Assembly: GCA_963815305.1 (NCBI GenBank)
Contig: CAWFFW010000002.1
Coordinates: forward strand, 496,001 to 560,000
Source of the DNA: CAXBID01 sp963815305
GTDB lineage: Bacteria; Bacteroidota; Bacteroidia; Flavobacteriales; Flavobacteriaceae
DNA: 64,000 nucleotides
Direction of reading: 5' to 3'
The notes below the pieces were generated by a model that had not been told where the DNA came from, did no database searches, and saw only the letters and a list, made by a program, of their open reading frames with translations. Position 1 is the first letter of the stretch; every line of letters begins with the position of its first letter. The position numbers and the translations under genes are program-made. Shown piece after piece: positions 1 through 9,368 of the stretch.

Positions 1-516
1 AGCCTTAAGATTTGAGAATTCAACTACAGAAACATATGCAGGTATTCCAGTACAATTTGATGCGTTAGTTTGCTTTTTCTTTTGCTCGATTCTTTTAGAA
101 AAAGAATTACTTTTTGATTCTCTTAAAATACCAGAAATTTCTAATCTAGCATTAAAAAAGTTTAAAGGATCGTACTTTTCGTGTTCTTTTGCATACCCTA
201 ACCAGTAGTCTACCCCAGTCCCAATCTGTGCTTCTTCAAGTATTTCGTATTCAGTAAATTCTAGAGCCAAAAGAAAAGAAAGAGCTTCCGCTCCTTTTTC
301 TGTAAACTTTTTTTCTTCTTTGTAGCCATTTTTATTGATTTCAGTTTTCCAGGCTAAAGAAACTTTACCAGAGTATAAACCTGAAACATCTAATTCACAA
401 CCACTTTTATGAGGAATAGCTTCGAGAGCTACAATACAGTTTTCTGTTAGTCCTTGACTTTGTATAGGACTAAAATAAGTCATTGCATCTTTTAAATCTT
501 CGAGATTTAAATTCAT
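1..516 (-). CDS. Unknown cargo protein of integrated element, C-terminus cut by window edge
   Basis: An open frame of 172 codons starts at the ATG at 516-514 and continues past the left edge. The visible part has no signal peptide or membrane segment and looks cytosolic. A central stretch around residues 95-130 reads TGVDYWLGY, then ARLEISGI, after an acidic segment, and a Lys/Ser-rich region follows. I do not recognise the family. A weak resemblance to nuclease-like folds (Asp, then Glu, in beta strands) is only a thought. It lies just downstream of the recombinase on the same strand, so it is probably cargo of the element at the tRNA. A good Bacteroidota promoter 21 bases upstream gives it its own expression and supports this start. 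Confidence 0.7.
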   Translation of the reverse strand, partial: MNLNLEDLKDAMTYFSPIQSQGLTENCIVALEAIPHKSGCELDVSGLYSGKVSLAWKTEINKNGYKEEKKFTEKGAEALSFLLALEFTEYEILEEAQIGTGVDYWLGYAKEHEKYDPLNFFNARLEISGILRESKSNSFSKRIEQKKKQTNASNCTGIPAYVSVVEFSNLKA

Positions 517-536
517 ATTTCATCAAAATTATCTGT

Positions 537-567
537 CAAACTTAATCATTTGAATTATAAATTCAAA
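537..567 (-). promoter_or_regulatory. Bacteroidota-type promoter of the cargo gene
   Basis: On the minus strand the -33 box TTTG (567-564) is followed by exactly 19 bases and the -7 box TAAGTTTG (544-537), matching the TTTG / TAnnTTTG consensus of the primary sigma factor in this phylum. Transcription would start near 530, about 14 bases before the start codon at 516. The rest of 517-873 is AT-rich spacer; I see no other gene in it. Confidence 0.7.
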
Positions 568-873
568 TACTATGGTTTTTAGTTAAATTTAAATCATCTT
601 TCAGAAAATTATAAATATAATTTTTTTTAATGACAATTATATTTAATGATTAATTTTTTACTAATTTCTTTTTTTGAAAATTGATTCAATTATCTCTAAA
701 TACTCAAACTGAATAATCGAAATATTTATATTTTTCATGAGTTAAGTCTGCTACGGTTATATGAAACATAACATTGTAAATTCTAAAAACCAATCAGATA
801 AGTCTCTTTTAGAGCCAATTCATTATACTGTTTTCATTCAACAGAAGACAAGTTATATATCTAATATTCACCT

Positions 874-2154
874 TTAAGTATTAATGTCCAAAAATCCACT
901 ATAATCCTCTGGAAGTTCGGCATCGATATCCCTCAAATATGCTTTTAATGCCTTTAAAGTAGTGTGTCCAGTAATGAGCATTAATTTATCACAAGCTTGA
1001 GTATATGATAATTCTTTACGGAACTTCCTAAAAAGAAGGGTTATAAAAGTGTGCCTGAAGGAATATACAGTATATTCACTTCCCAACTCAAAGTTTTCTC
1101 CTTGCTCCAAAAGATACTTATTGTATTTCTCTTTTGTTTTTTTGAACCGTTTGGAAAAATAATCCCTTTTATAAGACTCTTTTATTTCCCAAGATCCAAT
1201 TCCATTAGGTGTGAACAAGAAATAATCGGGGGTTGAAAAGTCAAGTCCAATTAATTGGCTTAGCACAATGTCTGGAATGATCTTCGTTTTTTCTGGTTTG
1301 TTCTTTGCTCTAAAACGTAGTAGTTTTTGAGCTAAGAAAATATCCTTGACTTGAAGTCTACAAACTTCGATAGGACGTAAAAAATTATACGAAACAAATT
1401 TTACAAACAATAATAATAAAGGATCGTTCTTTTTCATGAAAACAAATAGCCCTTCCAATATGTCCAGCGAGTAAGTCTGATGACTAACAGATTTTGTATT
1501 AAGTACATTTATACTATCCATGAAATTATCTGGTATGATATCATTATCCTTCAATAGTCCAAAAAGAGAGCTAAGAACTATGCGTGTGTTGTTTCGGTTT
1601 CGAGCACTACTAGTTGCAACAATTCCGTTAAGATATTCAATTACATTTTTTTTGTTTATGCTAAGGATACTTTTTTCCAGCAGATTCTTTTTTTCAAGAT
1701 ATCCCTTAAATTGATTGTATCGACTCCTATAATCGGGTATGCTAGTATCTGATAGAGTTTTGGTCTTTAGCGTGTAGGCAAAGTCTAAGGCATCCTTAGC
1801 GGTATATTCCAAGGATCCAGCATCAAGATTTAGTTCATCCTTATGGGGTGAGTAACCGTCTTTTAACATAGCATGAAGAACATCCCTAATTAGACCAAAA
1901 TGGAAAAGCCGTTCTTCTTTGGTCTTGAACCTTTGGTTGACCTTTAACGTAATGGGGGGTCTACGTTCCATTACTGGGTTACCATGCTTGTCCTTTTTTG
2001 TTAAATGTTGATATGAATAATACACATACCACCGTTTGGAAAGATCAAAATTCTTTCCACCATGATAGATTCTAGGTTCTATAAATTTTTTTTCCACGCC
2101 GTGTTTGTATGCGGTACTGTATGCGGTCTGCAATATATCAAAAAAAGAACCCAT
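874..2154 (-). CDS. Tyrosine recombinase/integrase of a tRNA-targeted element
   Basis: Site-specific recombinase of the phage integrase family, about 426 residues, with an N-terminal SAM-like core-binding region and a C-terminal catalytic domain. Numbered from the upstream TTG at 2184, the first catalytic Arg lies in LRPIEVCRLQ (about 270), the box II Arg in YSFRHTF (about 376), GHTTLKALKAY holds the His (about 406), and Tyr (about 414) is the nucleophile. All catalytic positions look intact. I prefer the ATG at 2154 (MGSFFD) because the TTG would push the start into the tRNA flank. The gene lies directly beyond the 3' end of the initiator tRNA on the same strand, the usual arrangement for an element inserted in a tRNA gene. 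No accessory excisionase is visible. Confidence 0.93.
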   Translation of the reverse strand: MGSFFDILQTAYSTAYKHGVEKKFIEPRIYHGGKNFDLSKRWYVYYSYQHLTKKDKHGNPVMERRPPITLKVNQRFKTKEERLFHFGLIRDVLHAMLKDGYSPHKDELNLDAGSLEYTAKDALDFAYTLKTKTLSDTSIPDYRSRYNQFKGYLEKKNLLEKSILSINKKNVIEYLNGIVATSSARNRNNTRIVLSSLFGLLKDNDIIPDNFMDSINVLNTKSVSHQTYSLDILEGLFVFMKKNDPLLLLFVKFVSYNFLRPIEVCRLQVKDIFLAQKLLRFRAKNKPEKTKIIPDIVLSQLIGLDFSTPDYFLFTPNGIGSWEIKESYKRDYFSKRFKKTKEKYNKYLLEQGENFELGSEYTVYSFRHTFITLLFRKFRKELSYTQACDKLMLITGHTTLKALKAYLRDIDAELPEDYSGFLDINT

Positions 2155-2196
2155 TGGCAACAGTTTTAAATAACTGTTAATCAATGGGTTGTTTAG

Positions 2197-2269
<73 letters not shown>

Positions 2270-2340
2270 ATGTAATTTTAAAATGATTTACTTAGCTTTT
2301 AACTTTCGGTTCATAATGCCGACCAAATCATTTCGGACTG

Positions 2341-2370
2341 CAAATATACAATCCTTTTTAATTTCTACAA
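2341..2370 (-). promoter_or_regulatory. Promoter of the initiator tRNA
   Basis: On the minus strand a TTG (2370-2368), a 19-base spacer and TATATTTG (2348-2341) match the Bacteroidota promoter consensus. The predicted start near 2334 leaves a 5' leader of about 65 bases to be removed by RNase P. The leader contains an imperfect inverted repeat (AAATGATTT and AAATCATTT). Confidence 0.6.
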
Positions 2371-2388
2371 GAATAATATTAGAAAATA

Positions 2389-2571
2389 TTATTGCTCAAT
2401 GTTATCTGCTTGGAAATCTACCAATTCTGTATTTATAAACTGTACAGAAATTTGTATTGGGTTACAACAAACCTCACAATCTTCAATATAAGTTTGTTTT
2501 GACATTGAATTATCTAATAACATCGAAATACTTTCCCAACAATATGGACATGTAAAATACTGCTCTAACAT
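2389..2571 (-). CDS. CPXCG-motif cysteine-rich small protein
   Basis: A 60-residue acidic protein with two cysteine pairs: CPYC near residue 8 and CEVCC near residue 33, followed by NPIQI. This is the pattern of the Cys_rich_CPXCG family, small probable zinc-binding proteins of unknown role. The first motif reads CPYCWE instead of the more usual CPYCGE. It is preceded by the terminator at 2584-2617, so it is probably transcribed alone. Length matches the family. Confidence 0.85.
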   Translation of the reverse strand: MLEQYFTCPYCWESISMLLDNSMSKQTYIEDCEVCCNPIQISVQFINTELVDFQADNIEQ

Positions 2572-2583
2572 ACCTATAAAACT

Positions 2584-2617
2584 AAAAAAAAGATAGCATT
2601 AATGCTATCTTTTTTTA
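2584..2617 (-). terminator. Intrinsic terminator after the LRR gene
   Basis: A perfect inverted repeat, AGATAGCAT / ATGCTATCT, is flanked by runs of A on one side and T on the other, so it can work in both directions. It lies 20 bases beyond the stop of the leucine-rich repeat gene. Confidence 0.8.
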
Positions 2618-2636
2618 AACTAAAGTTTTTATTTAA

Positions 2637-3461
2637 TTATTCTTTTTCAATATCCATAGTGGCCGTAGAATTTTCCATTTCTAAATCCATCAAATTATTA
2701 GGCATTTTACCAGATATACTTATGTACTCTTGGTTTAGATTGTTATCGCTAACCATAATCGTATTTAAATTGGTTAAGTTTACCAACTCTATAGGCAAAT
2801 CACCCGAAAACTGATTTGTTGATAATAACAACTCTTCTAAATTTGTTAATAGCGCTATTTCAGCAGGAATTTGACCATCCATTTTATTATCCATTAAACT
2901 CAGTTTTTCTAATTTAGATAATACATGTATTTGATTTGGAATTTGGCCAGTTAAATAATTACTTCCTAATAATAATTCTTTCAAATTAGTTAATTTCATT
3001 AATGCTTCAGGAATATGTCCTGAAAACTTATTACTATATAATTTTAAAGATTCTAAATTTTTCAATTCTCCTAATTCTGTCGGAATACTCCCTTCAAATT
3101 TATTCATAAACAATTCTAGTGACGTTAATTGTTTTAAATTTTTAATTGAAGCAGGTAATGTTCCTGTTAGTTTATTAAATCCAAGATTTATTTTTCTTAA
3201 TGCTGTTAAGTTTCCAATTTCAGAAGGTAGTGTACCTTGAAGGTTATTAAATTGAAGATTTAATTCTACAATTTTACCATTTTCAACAGTAACACCGTAC
3301 CAAGAATCTATGGATTTATCTAAATTCCAAGTTGAATTCCATTCAGTCCCATTGGTTGCATTATAAATTGATATTAATGCCTCTTTTTCAGAAGATGAAA
3401 CATTAGCAAAAGAAAATAGTGTTATAAAAAAACAAGTGAAAAATGAGTTTAAAGTATTCAT
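2637..3461 (-). CDS. Secreted leucine-rich repeat protein (plant-type LRR)
   Basis: A 274-residue protein with an N-terminal signal peptide (about 1-24) and a capping region, then about seven repeats of about 24 residues of the form LTNLxxLxLxxNxxxGxIPxxI. The GxIP element is typical of the plant-type LRRs often found in secreted Bacteroidota proteins. Such domains bind proteins or glycans; the ligand is unknown. No type IX sorting domain is visible at the C-terminus, which ends in a short acidic tail, so it may be periplasmic or released. It stands alone, ending at the terminator at 2584-2617. Confidence 0.85.
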   Translation of the reverse strand: MNTLNSFFTCFFITLFSFANVSSSEKEALISIYNATNGTEWNSTWNLDKSIDSWYGVTVENGKIVELNLQFNNLQGTLPSEIGNLTALRKINLGFNKLTGTLPASIKNLKQLTSLELFMNKFEGSIPTELGELKNLESLKLYSNKFSGHIPEALMKLTNLKELLLGSNYLTGQIPNQIHVLSKLEKLSLMDNKMDGQIPAEIALLTNLEELLLSTNQFSGDLPIELVNLTNLNTIMVSDNNLNQEYISISGKMPNNLMDLEMENSTATMDIEKE

Positions 3462-3640
3462 AGTTTAATTAATTTGGGATTAATACTACACGAAAGTAGC
3501 TCTATTATAGATAAGCAACTATTTTTATAGATGAAATGCACAAAATTTTAACATTTACAAATCGATGAATAGATGAATGGCAGCCTGTTTAAGTACGTTT
3601 TAGGAAAAAATTGTAAACGTGTGAAATGGTTTAGAACGTG

Positions 3641-4960
3641 CTAAAAGTCAACATTTAGAAGCTCTCCACTAATTTGAAGTAATTCTAATTCTGCAAGTTT
3701 TGCTAGATATTTAGCTTGATTTCTACTAAGTTCTGCATTAACAAGATTAAGTTGTGCTTGTCTAAACGCAATTGAGTTTACTTGACCTAACTTAAATTTT
3801 TCTGAAGTTCTTTCAAAATTATTTTGTGCAGTTATAATATTACTTTCTTGAATTTTATAAATATTCAATCTATTCTGGTAATTATCCCAAACATTATCAA
3901 AATCGCGTTGAATACTTATTAGAATTTGTTGTTTTTGAAGTTCCTGATTTTCCAGATTTATTTTTGCACTTTTAACTCTATTTATGGTTGCTCCGCCATC
4001 AAACAAATTCCATGTTAAATTTATACCTCCAGAAAGTCCAGTATTTGTTGAAACTGTAACGAAAGAAGCTGCATTGTTATTATTCTCGTTCCAGCCATAA
4101 CTGCCATTAAGACCTACTGTGGGTAAGTAACCAGATTTACCAGATTTTATTGCTAAATTACTAATATCGATATTTTTTTCAGTTTGTAATAACAAATTAT
4201 TTCTAGTCTTTGCAGCTTCAAAAAGAACCTCTTTATTTAATAATGTTATAAAACTAATTGTTGTATCTACAGAGAAATCACTTTCTAATGCATTACCTAA
4301 AACAACATTCAAATCACGTTTAAAGTTCACTAATTGTTGTTTTGCATTAATTAAGTTAATGCTATCATTATTAATATCAACTTCAGCATTTAAAACGCCT
4401 AACTTGGTACTTTGACCATAGTCGAATTGGTACTTTGCGCGCAGAAGCCTATCTTTTGAAATGGTTAACGTTGTATTTAAAGCATCTATATTTTCTGTTA
4501 ATTGCGCCACATTATAATATACTAAAAACAGCTGCGAAATAGTATTTTCAATAGTTTCCCTAGCCTGCAATTCTGTCAATTTATATTGCTCTTTAAGCTG
4601 TTTGTAATTATAGCTTCTTCCTAAACCATCAAACAAAACGTAGTTAATATTTATCGAAGCATTATATCGCGAACTTTCTGCCCCGTCAAGAATCCTAGTG
4701 TCACCATTTGATAATTGAGCTTCGGTATCATCAATATTATAGACGGCACCCGCGTTAGCTCTAACCGTTGGCAAGTAACCGGAATTTAAGATACTGGTGT
4801 TGTTTTTAGCTAAGTCTAATTGATTATTGACTAATTTTATTCCGTAGTTGTTTTCTAAAGCTAATTTTACGGCGTCACTTGGCGTTACTTTTTGTTCTTG
4901 ACTAAAACTATTAAAAGCCTGAAGAATAACTAAACTAAAAAAGAGAACTTTAATTTTCAT
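3641..4960 (-). CDS. TolC-family outer membrane efflux channel
   Basis: A 439-residue outer membrane factor with a signal peptide ending near FNSFSQ. Two repeated halves of long amphipathic helices rich in Asn, Gln and Leu form the trimeric alpha-barrel that takes substrates from the RND pump across the outer membrane. The start overlaps the end of the pump gene by 11 bases, and it is the third gene of an adaptor-pump-channel operon. Length and composition are normal for the family. The substrate cannot be told from sequence. Confidence 0.93.
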   Translation of the reverse strand: MKIKVLFFSLVILQAFNSFSQEQKVTPSDAVKLALENNYGIKLVNNQLDLAKNNTSILNSGYLPTVRANAGAVYNIDDTEAQLSNGDTRILDGAESSRYNASININYVLFDGLGRSYNYKQLKEQYKLTELQARETIENTISQLFLVYYNVAQLTENIDALNTTLTISKDRLLRAKYQFDYGQSTKLGVLNAEVDINNDSINLINAKQQLVNFKRDLNVVLGNALESDFSVDTTISFITLLNKEVLFEAAKTRNNLLLQTEKNIDISNLAIKSGKSGYLPTVGLNGSYGWNENNNNAASFVTVSTNTGLSGGINLTWNLFDGGATINRVKSAKINLENQELQKQQILISIQRDFDNVWDNYQNRLNIYKIQESNIITAQNNFERTSEKFKLGQVNSIAFRQAQLNLVNAELSRNQAKYLAKLAELELLQISGELLNVDF

Positions 4961-7900
4961 GGTCTTGATTTTGTTCCTTAATAGCGCGTTCTACTTGTTC
5001 TTTAGCCACTTTTTTTCCAGAAGACAACCATGTAATACCAACTTTAGCACTATTAGTAACCGATAATAAAATAGGTAAAAGTATTAAAGTTAATATAGTA
5101 GCCATACCTATACCATAGGCTATTGAGATAGCCATGGGCTGTAAAAATTGAGCTGCTCTACTTTTTTCTAAAAGTAACGGTGCGATACCTGCTATGGTTG
5201 TTATTGAGGTTAAAAAAATGGCTCTAAATCTGTTTTTTCCTGCTTCAAATAAGGCTTGATTAAAAGACATACCTTCTGTTAAGAATGAATTAAACTTACC
5301 AATTAACACTAAGCCATCGTTTACCATGATTCCAATTAAGGCAATAATACCAAGCATGGACGATATATTTATAGGAAAATCGTGTAAAAAATGTCCCCAG
5401 CCCACTGCTATAAAACTAAACGGAATCATTATAATAAGTAAAAATGGTTGACTATAACTTCTAAATGTAAAAGCTATAACCACGTAAATCAAAAATATAA
5501 CGACAGGAATTGTTGTTTGTGCAGATTTTGAAAGCTTGTTAGCCTCGCGGTTTTGCCCTTCGTAGGATACCGTAATAGATGGATATTTGGATAAAATATC
5601 TGGCATGATATCAGTCTTAATTTCTGAAAGAATTTCAGTAGGGCTTCCTTTAGCATCCGCAAGGTCTGCATTTACTTGAATTTCTCTTCTGCCCTCTAAG
5701 TGTCTAATACTTTCTTCTCCTCGCTTAATGTTATAAGTTGCAATTTCTCCAAAAGGTACACGTTGCCCATTTGGAGTAACGATTCTCATAGCATCTAAAT
5801 CATTTATAGACTCTCGGTTTGTTCTTTCATAACGAACCCAAACTCTTATTTCATCTTGTCCACGCTGAAAACGCTGTGCTTGTAATCCGAAAAAACCTGA
5901 TCTAATCTGAGCCATTACGTCTCTAAGGTTTAAACCTAAAGCATATGCTGATTCTTTTAATTCAATGTTAATTTCTTTAATACCTTCTGGGTCTGTATCG
6001 GTTATATCTGTTAACTGAGAATTACTTTCAAGCTTAGCTCTTAATTCTGATGTTGCTGCTTTCAATTCAGTGGTATTATACCCAAGAAGAGACACTGAAA
6101 CAGGTGTTCCTCCAAAATTACGTCCCGATCCAAATGTAAGTAGCTCTACGCCATAAACATCTCCTACTTTTTTTCGTAAAGCATTTGTTATCTCCTGCGC
6201 TGAAAAATCGCGTTCTTCTCCCCGTAATAAGGTAACCGATAAACTGGCTTTATTATTCCCAGGCCCCACCCTTTTAACTATATTTTGGACGACTTGTTTA
6301 TTATCTGTTTGACGTTTGGTAAAATCAGTATTAATAAACCAAGATGCGTCTTCAATCATAGAGATAATGGAATCTGTTATTTTAGGATTTGTGCCCTCGG
6401 GCATTAGTAGATTGACACTAACACTATCGCTATCTAAATTTGGAAAAAAAGCGCTTTTTATAATACCTCCTTGAAAAGCTCCAATAGTAAGTATCATAAT
6501 CCCCAGAAATACAGAAAGCGTAATAAAACGCTGCCTTAAAGCAAATTTTAAAAAAGGACTGTAAAGTTGATCTCTTAAATACTGCATGAAGCGATCTCCA
6601 TATTCATTAAACTTCCTAAGTTTTACAAATATTTTATCGATACCTCTATTTTTTTTCTCCTTGTTGGTCTTTAATTTTTCTAAAGCTTTAGAATGTGCTA
6701 TATGTGCTGGTAAAATTACCAAAGCTTCAAATAATGAAACGACTAGAGTTAGTATGACAATTAAAGATACCTCACTAAAAGTATCACCTATTCGTCCATC
6801 TAAAAACAAAAAGGTTGAAAAGGCTAAAACGGTAGTAAGAATAGCTGAAATAATAGGAGGAAGAACTTCAATCGTTCCATCAATAGCCGCTTGTATTCTG
6901 GGTTTTCCTTTTTCGTAATGCTGATAAATATTTTCTGATATTACGATGCCATCATCTACTAAAATACCAACAACAATAATCATCCCAAATAGAGATACTA
7001 AATTTAGAGTAATACCAAAATAAGCTGCAAAAATAAACATTCCCAAAAAAGAAACAGGTAAGCCCAATGCTACCCAAAATGCTAAACGCGTATTGAGAAA
7101 TAATGATAGAAAAATTAATACTAGTAAAATTCCCATAGCTCCATTTTCCAACAACAGTTGTGTTCTATCTCTTAAATTGATTGAACTATCTCGGATAACA
7201 TCTATTCTAACCCCTGTATTTTTTTGATTAAATTCTTCTATATAATTATTGATGTTCTCTGCCGAATCTAATAAATCCTCATTATTTGTATTTCTTATCT
7301 CTATGTTAACTGAAGGGTTGCCATTAAAATAAGAGGCGTTTGGAGTTTCGGAAAATTGATCTCTTATGGTAGCTACATCTTGCAGCCTTACAATGGTACC
7401 ATCGTCTTTTGCTCTTACCGTTAAATTATTTAATTCAACGCCGTAATAAGACCGATTATCTGCTCTAATTAAATAATCTTCAGCTTCGGTTTTTATATTA
7501 CCTCCAGTTGATAGTATATTTGATTGAGATACTGCATCTGCAACTTCAGAAAAAGTAAGATTATAGGCCAGAAGATCATTTTCTCTTACGGCTATTTCTA
7601 TTTCTTCTTCAGGATAGCCGGAAACATTTATTTGAGAAATACCTTCTATGGCGCGTAAATCGTTCTCAACTTGTCGTCCTATTACTTTCAGGGTTTTTAA
7701 ATTAACTTGCTCGCCATGTATTGCAAAATCGATGGTTTGTCTGTAATTCTCTTGTTTAGCAACCACCAAAGGTTCCATGCCCGTGGGGTAGTTTGGAACT
7801 CTATCAACAGCATTTTTAATTTCAGCTAACATTACATTAATATCTTCACCACGTTCAATCTCGATAGTAATACTACCTCCATTTTCTCTAGCTGTTGATG

Positions 7901-8144
7901 TGGTTCTATCAATGCCTTTTAAACCTTTTAAATTATCTTCAATTTTTAGAATAATTCCTTCTTCTATCTCTTTGGGTGCCGCACCTGGATATGTAATATT
8001 GATGGTTACATTTTTGGCGTCTTGTAATGGTAAGTATGACGATTTTAATTGAAGTATCCCAAAAACACCAAATAGCAAAAAACCAATAAGCACAACATTA
8101 ACCGCAACACTGTATTTGATAAAATATGAAATGATACGTCTCAT
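4950..8144 (-). CDS. RND efflux pump, AcrB/HAE1-like permease
   Basis: A 1064-residue inner membrane proton antiporter with two tandem halves, each with a membrane helix, a large periplasmic porter domain and a bundle of membrane helices. The paired acidic residues for proton relay are seen in VVGILVDDGIVISENIY near residue 398. The C-terminal half repeats the pattern with GIMVNDGLVLIGKFN. It starts one base after the adaptor stop (TAATATG), so translation is probably coupled. Divergence within RND pumps is wide; drug or bile-type hydrophobic substrates are likeliest, heavy metals less so. Confidence 0.95.
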   Translation of the reverse strand: MRRIISYFIKYSVAVNVVLIGFLLFGVFGILQLKSSYLPLQDAKNVTINITYPGAAPKEIEEGIILKIEDNLKGLKGIDRTTSTARENGGSITIEIERGEDINVMLAEIKNAVDRVPNYPTGMEPLVVAKQENYRQTIDFAIHGEQVNLKTLKVIGRQVENDLRAIEGISQINVSGYPEEEIEIAVRENDLLAYNLTFSEVADAVSQSNILSTGGNIKTEAEDYLIRADNRSYYGVELNNLTVRAKDDGTIVRLQDVATIRDQFSETPNASYFNGNPSVNIEIRNTNNEDLLDSAENINNYIEEFNQKNTGVRIDVIRDSSINLRDRTQLLLENGAMGILLVLIFLSLFLNTRLAFWVALGLPVSFLGMFIFAAYFGITLNLVSLFGMIIVVGILVDDGIVISENIYQHYEKGKPRIQAAIDGTIEVLPPIISAILTTVLAFSTFLFLDGRIGDTFSEVSLIVILTLVVSLFEALVILPAHIAHSKALEKLKTNKEKKNRGIDKIFVKLRKFNEYGDRFMQYLRDQLYSPFLKFALRQRFITLSVFLGIMILTIGAFQGGIIKSAFFPNLDSDSVSVNLLMPEGTNPKITDSIISMIEDASWFINTDFTKRQTDNKQVVQNIVKRVGPGNNKASLSVTLLRGEERDFSAQEITNALRKKVGDVYGVELLTFGSGRNFGGTPVSVSLLGYNTTELKAATSELRAKLESNSQLTDITDTDPEGIKEINIELKESAYALGLNLRDVMAQIRSGFFGLQAQRFQRGQDEIRVWVRYERTNRESINDLDAMRIVTPNGQRVPFGEIATYNIKRGEESIRHLEGRREIQVNADLADAKGSPTEILSEIKTDIMPDILSKYPSITVSYEGQNREANKLSKSAQTTIPVVIFLIYVVIAFTFRSYSQPFLLIIMIPFSFIAVGWGHFLHDFPINISSMLGIIALIGIMVNDGLVLIGKFNSFLTEGMSFNQALFEAGKNRFRAIFLTSITTIAGIAPLLLEKSRAAQFLQPMAISIAYGIGMATILTLILLPILLSVTNSAKVGITWLSSGKKVAKEQVERAIKEQNQDHEN

Positions 8145-8145
8145 A

Positions 8146-9294
8146 TTAATGTGTTACGGGTTTACTAGCGGTGCTTTTTTCAACTTCCTCAGTAGCTGTT
8201 TTTACTAACATGCCTTCAAAAGCTCCTGACAAAGGTTTTGCTAGAATATTGGTGCCATCTGGAATTCCTTTAACAATAACCTCATTAGGAGAGAAAAAAA
8301 CAGGATCAATTTTTATACTATTTAAAACACCGTCTTTAACAATAAACATTGTTGAATTATTGACTAACAATTTCCTGGAAATTTTTATAGCATGAGGCAC
8401 TTCTGAAGCTTCTATTTGGGCTTCCAGATACATGCCTTCTTTTAAACCTTCTGCTTTAACTTCTACATAAACTTTGACGGTTTGTGTTGTTTGATCGATA
8501 CGACTATTTATTCTAGTTACTTTACCTGTATAATAATTCTCTCCTTCTAGTGTTTTTAAATTAACAAATTCACCAATTTTCAATAAATCACTGTATGTTT
8601 TCCCAATAGCTAATTCCAATTCATAAACGGACGGATCAATAAACTCACCTAATTTCTGTCCAGATCTTATCAAGGTTCCTTTAGTCACCAAAGCTTCGGT
8701 AAGAACACCATTAAAAGGGGCATTAAGCCTATATTTAGACAAACGTTGCTCGAGGTTCTTTACATTATAAAAACTGGATATTATACCACGACCAGTTATA
8801 AAATAACTCACCTTTTCATCCTTAAATTCAGGTAAAGGCGGAGTGGTTTTATTAATATCAAAATTCTTTAAATAGTTATCCCAAACCTCAAAATGTTCGG
8901 GAAAATCTAATCTCATGTCTGGAATAATGGACGTAATTAAATTGTAGAGATTACTTTTAGCGGCTTGCACAGATGCAAAATATTCGTTAGAATTAATTCT
9001 AATTAAAGTCTCACCTTTTTTATAAAATTGCCCTGGCTTAAAATCGTGTGAACTATTTTCAAATATACCTTGAACTTCGGCGTATAACTCAAATCGATTT
9101 TTAGCAGTTAAATTGCCACTTGCAGGAATTATTAAAGGAACGGTCTCATTTTTTACAGTTTTAACAAAAACCGTTTTTATAACCTTTTCAACTTTTGGCT
9201 TTATTTTATTATTACTTTTAATGATAAAATAGGCACCAATTAATGAGCCTACTAAAATTAAAACACCAATACTAAAGAGTAATATTTTTCGCAT
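8146..9294 (-). CDS. RND efflux periplasmic adaptor (membrane fusion protein)
   Basis: A 382-residue HlyD/AcrA-type adaptor. One N-terminal membrane helix (about 4-26) anchors it. A barrel-sandwich/lipoyl region (VQGIFENSSHDFKPGQFYKKGETLIRI), a helical hairpin, the second lipoyl half (RLNAPFNGVLTEALVTKGTLI) and a beta-barrel region follow. It bridges the pump and the TolC channel in the periplasm. First gene of the three-gene efflux operon; a -7-like TAATTTTG at 9328-9321 could start the transcript. No regulator gene is adjacent, so control is not evident. Confidence 0.93.
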   Translation of the reverse strand: MRKILLFSIGVLILVGSLIGAYFIIKSNNKIKPKVEKVIKTVFVKTVKNETVPLIIPASGNLTAKNRFELYAEVQGIFENSSHDFKPGQFYKKGETLIRINSNEYFASVQAAKSNLYNLITSIIPDMRLDFPEHFEVWDNYLKNFDINKTTPPLPEFKDEKVSYFITGRGIISSFYNVKNLEQRLSKYRLNAPFNGVLTEALVTKGTLIRSGQKLGEFIDPSVYELELAIGKTYSDLLKIGEFVNLKTLEGENYYTGKVTRINSRIDQTTQTVKVYVEVKAEGLKEGMYLEAQIEASEVPHAIKISRKLLVNNSTMFIVKDGVLNSIKIDPVFFSPNEVIVKGIPDGTNILAKPLSGAFEGMLVKTATEEVEKSTASKPVTH

Positions 9295-9368
9295 TATTAA
9301 ATTCTTAATAACTTTTTTTTCAAAATTACCTAATAAGCGATGTGAATAAGTTAAAAAAATCTTAAATA

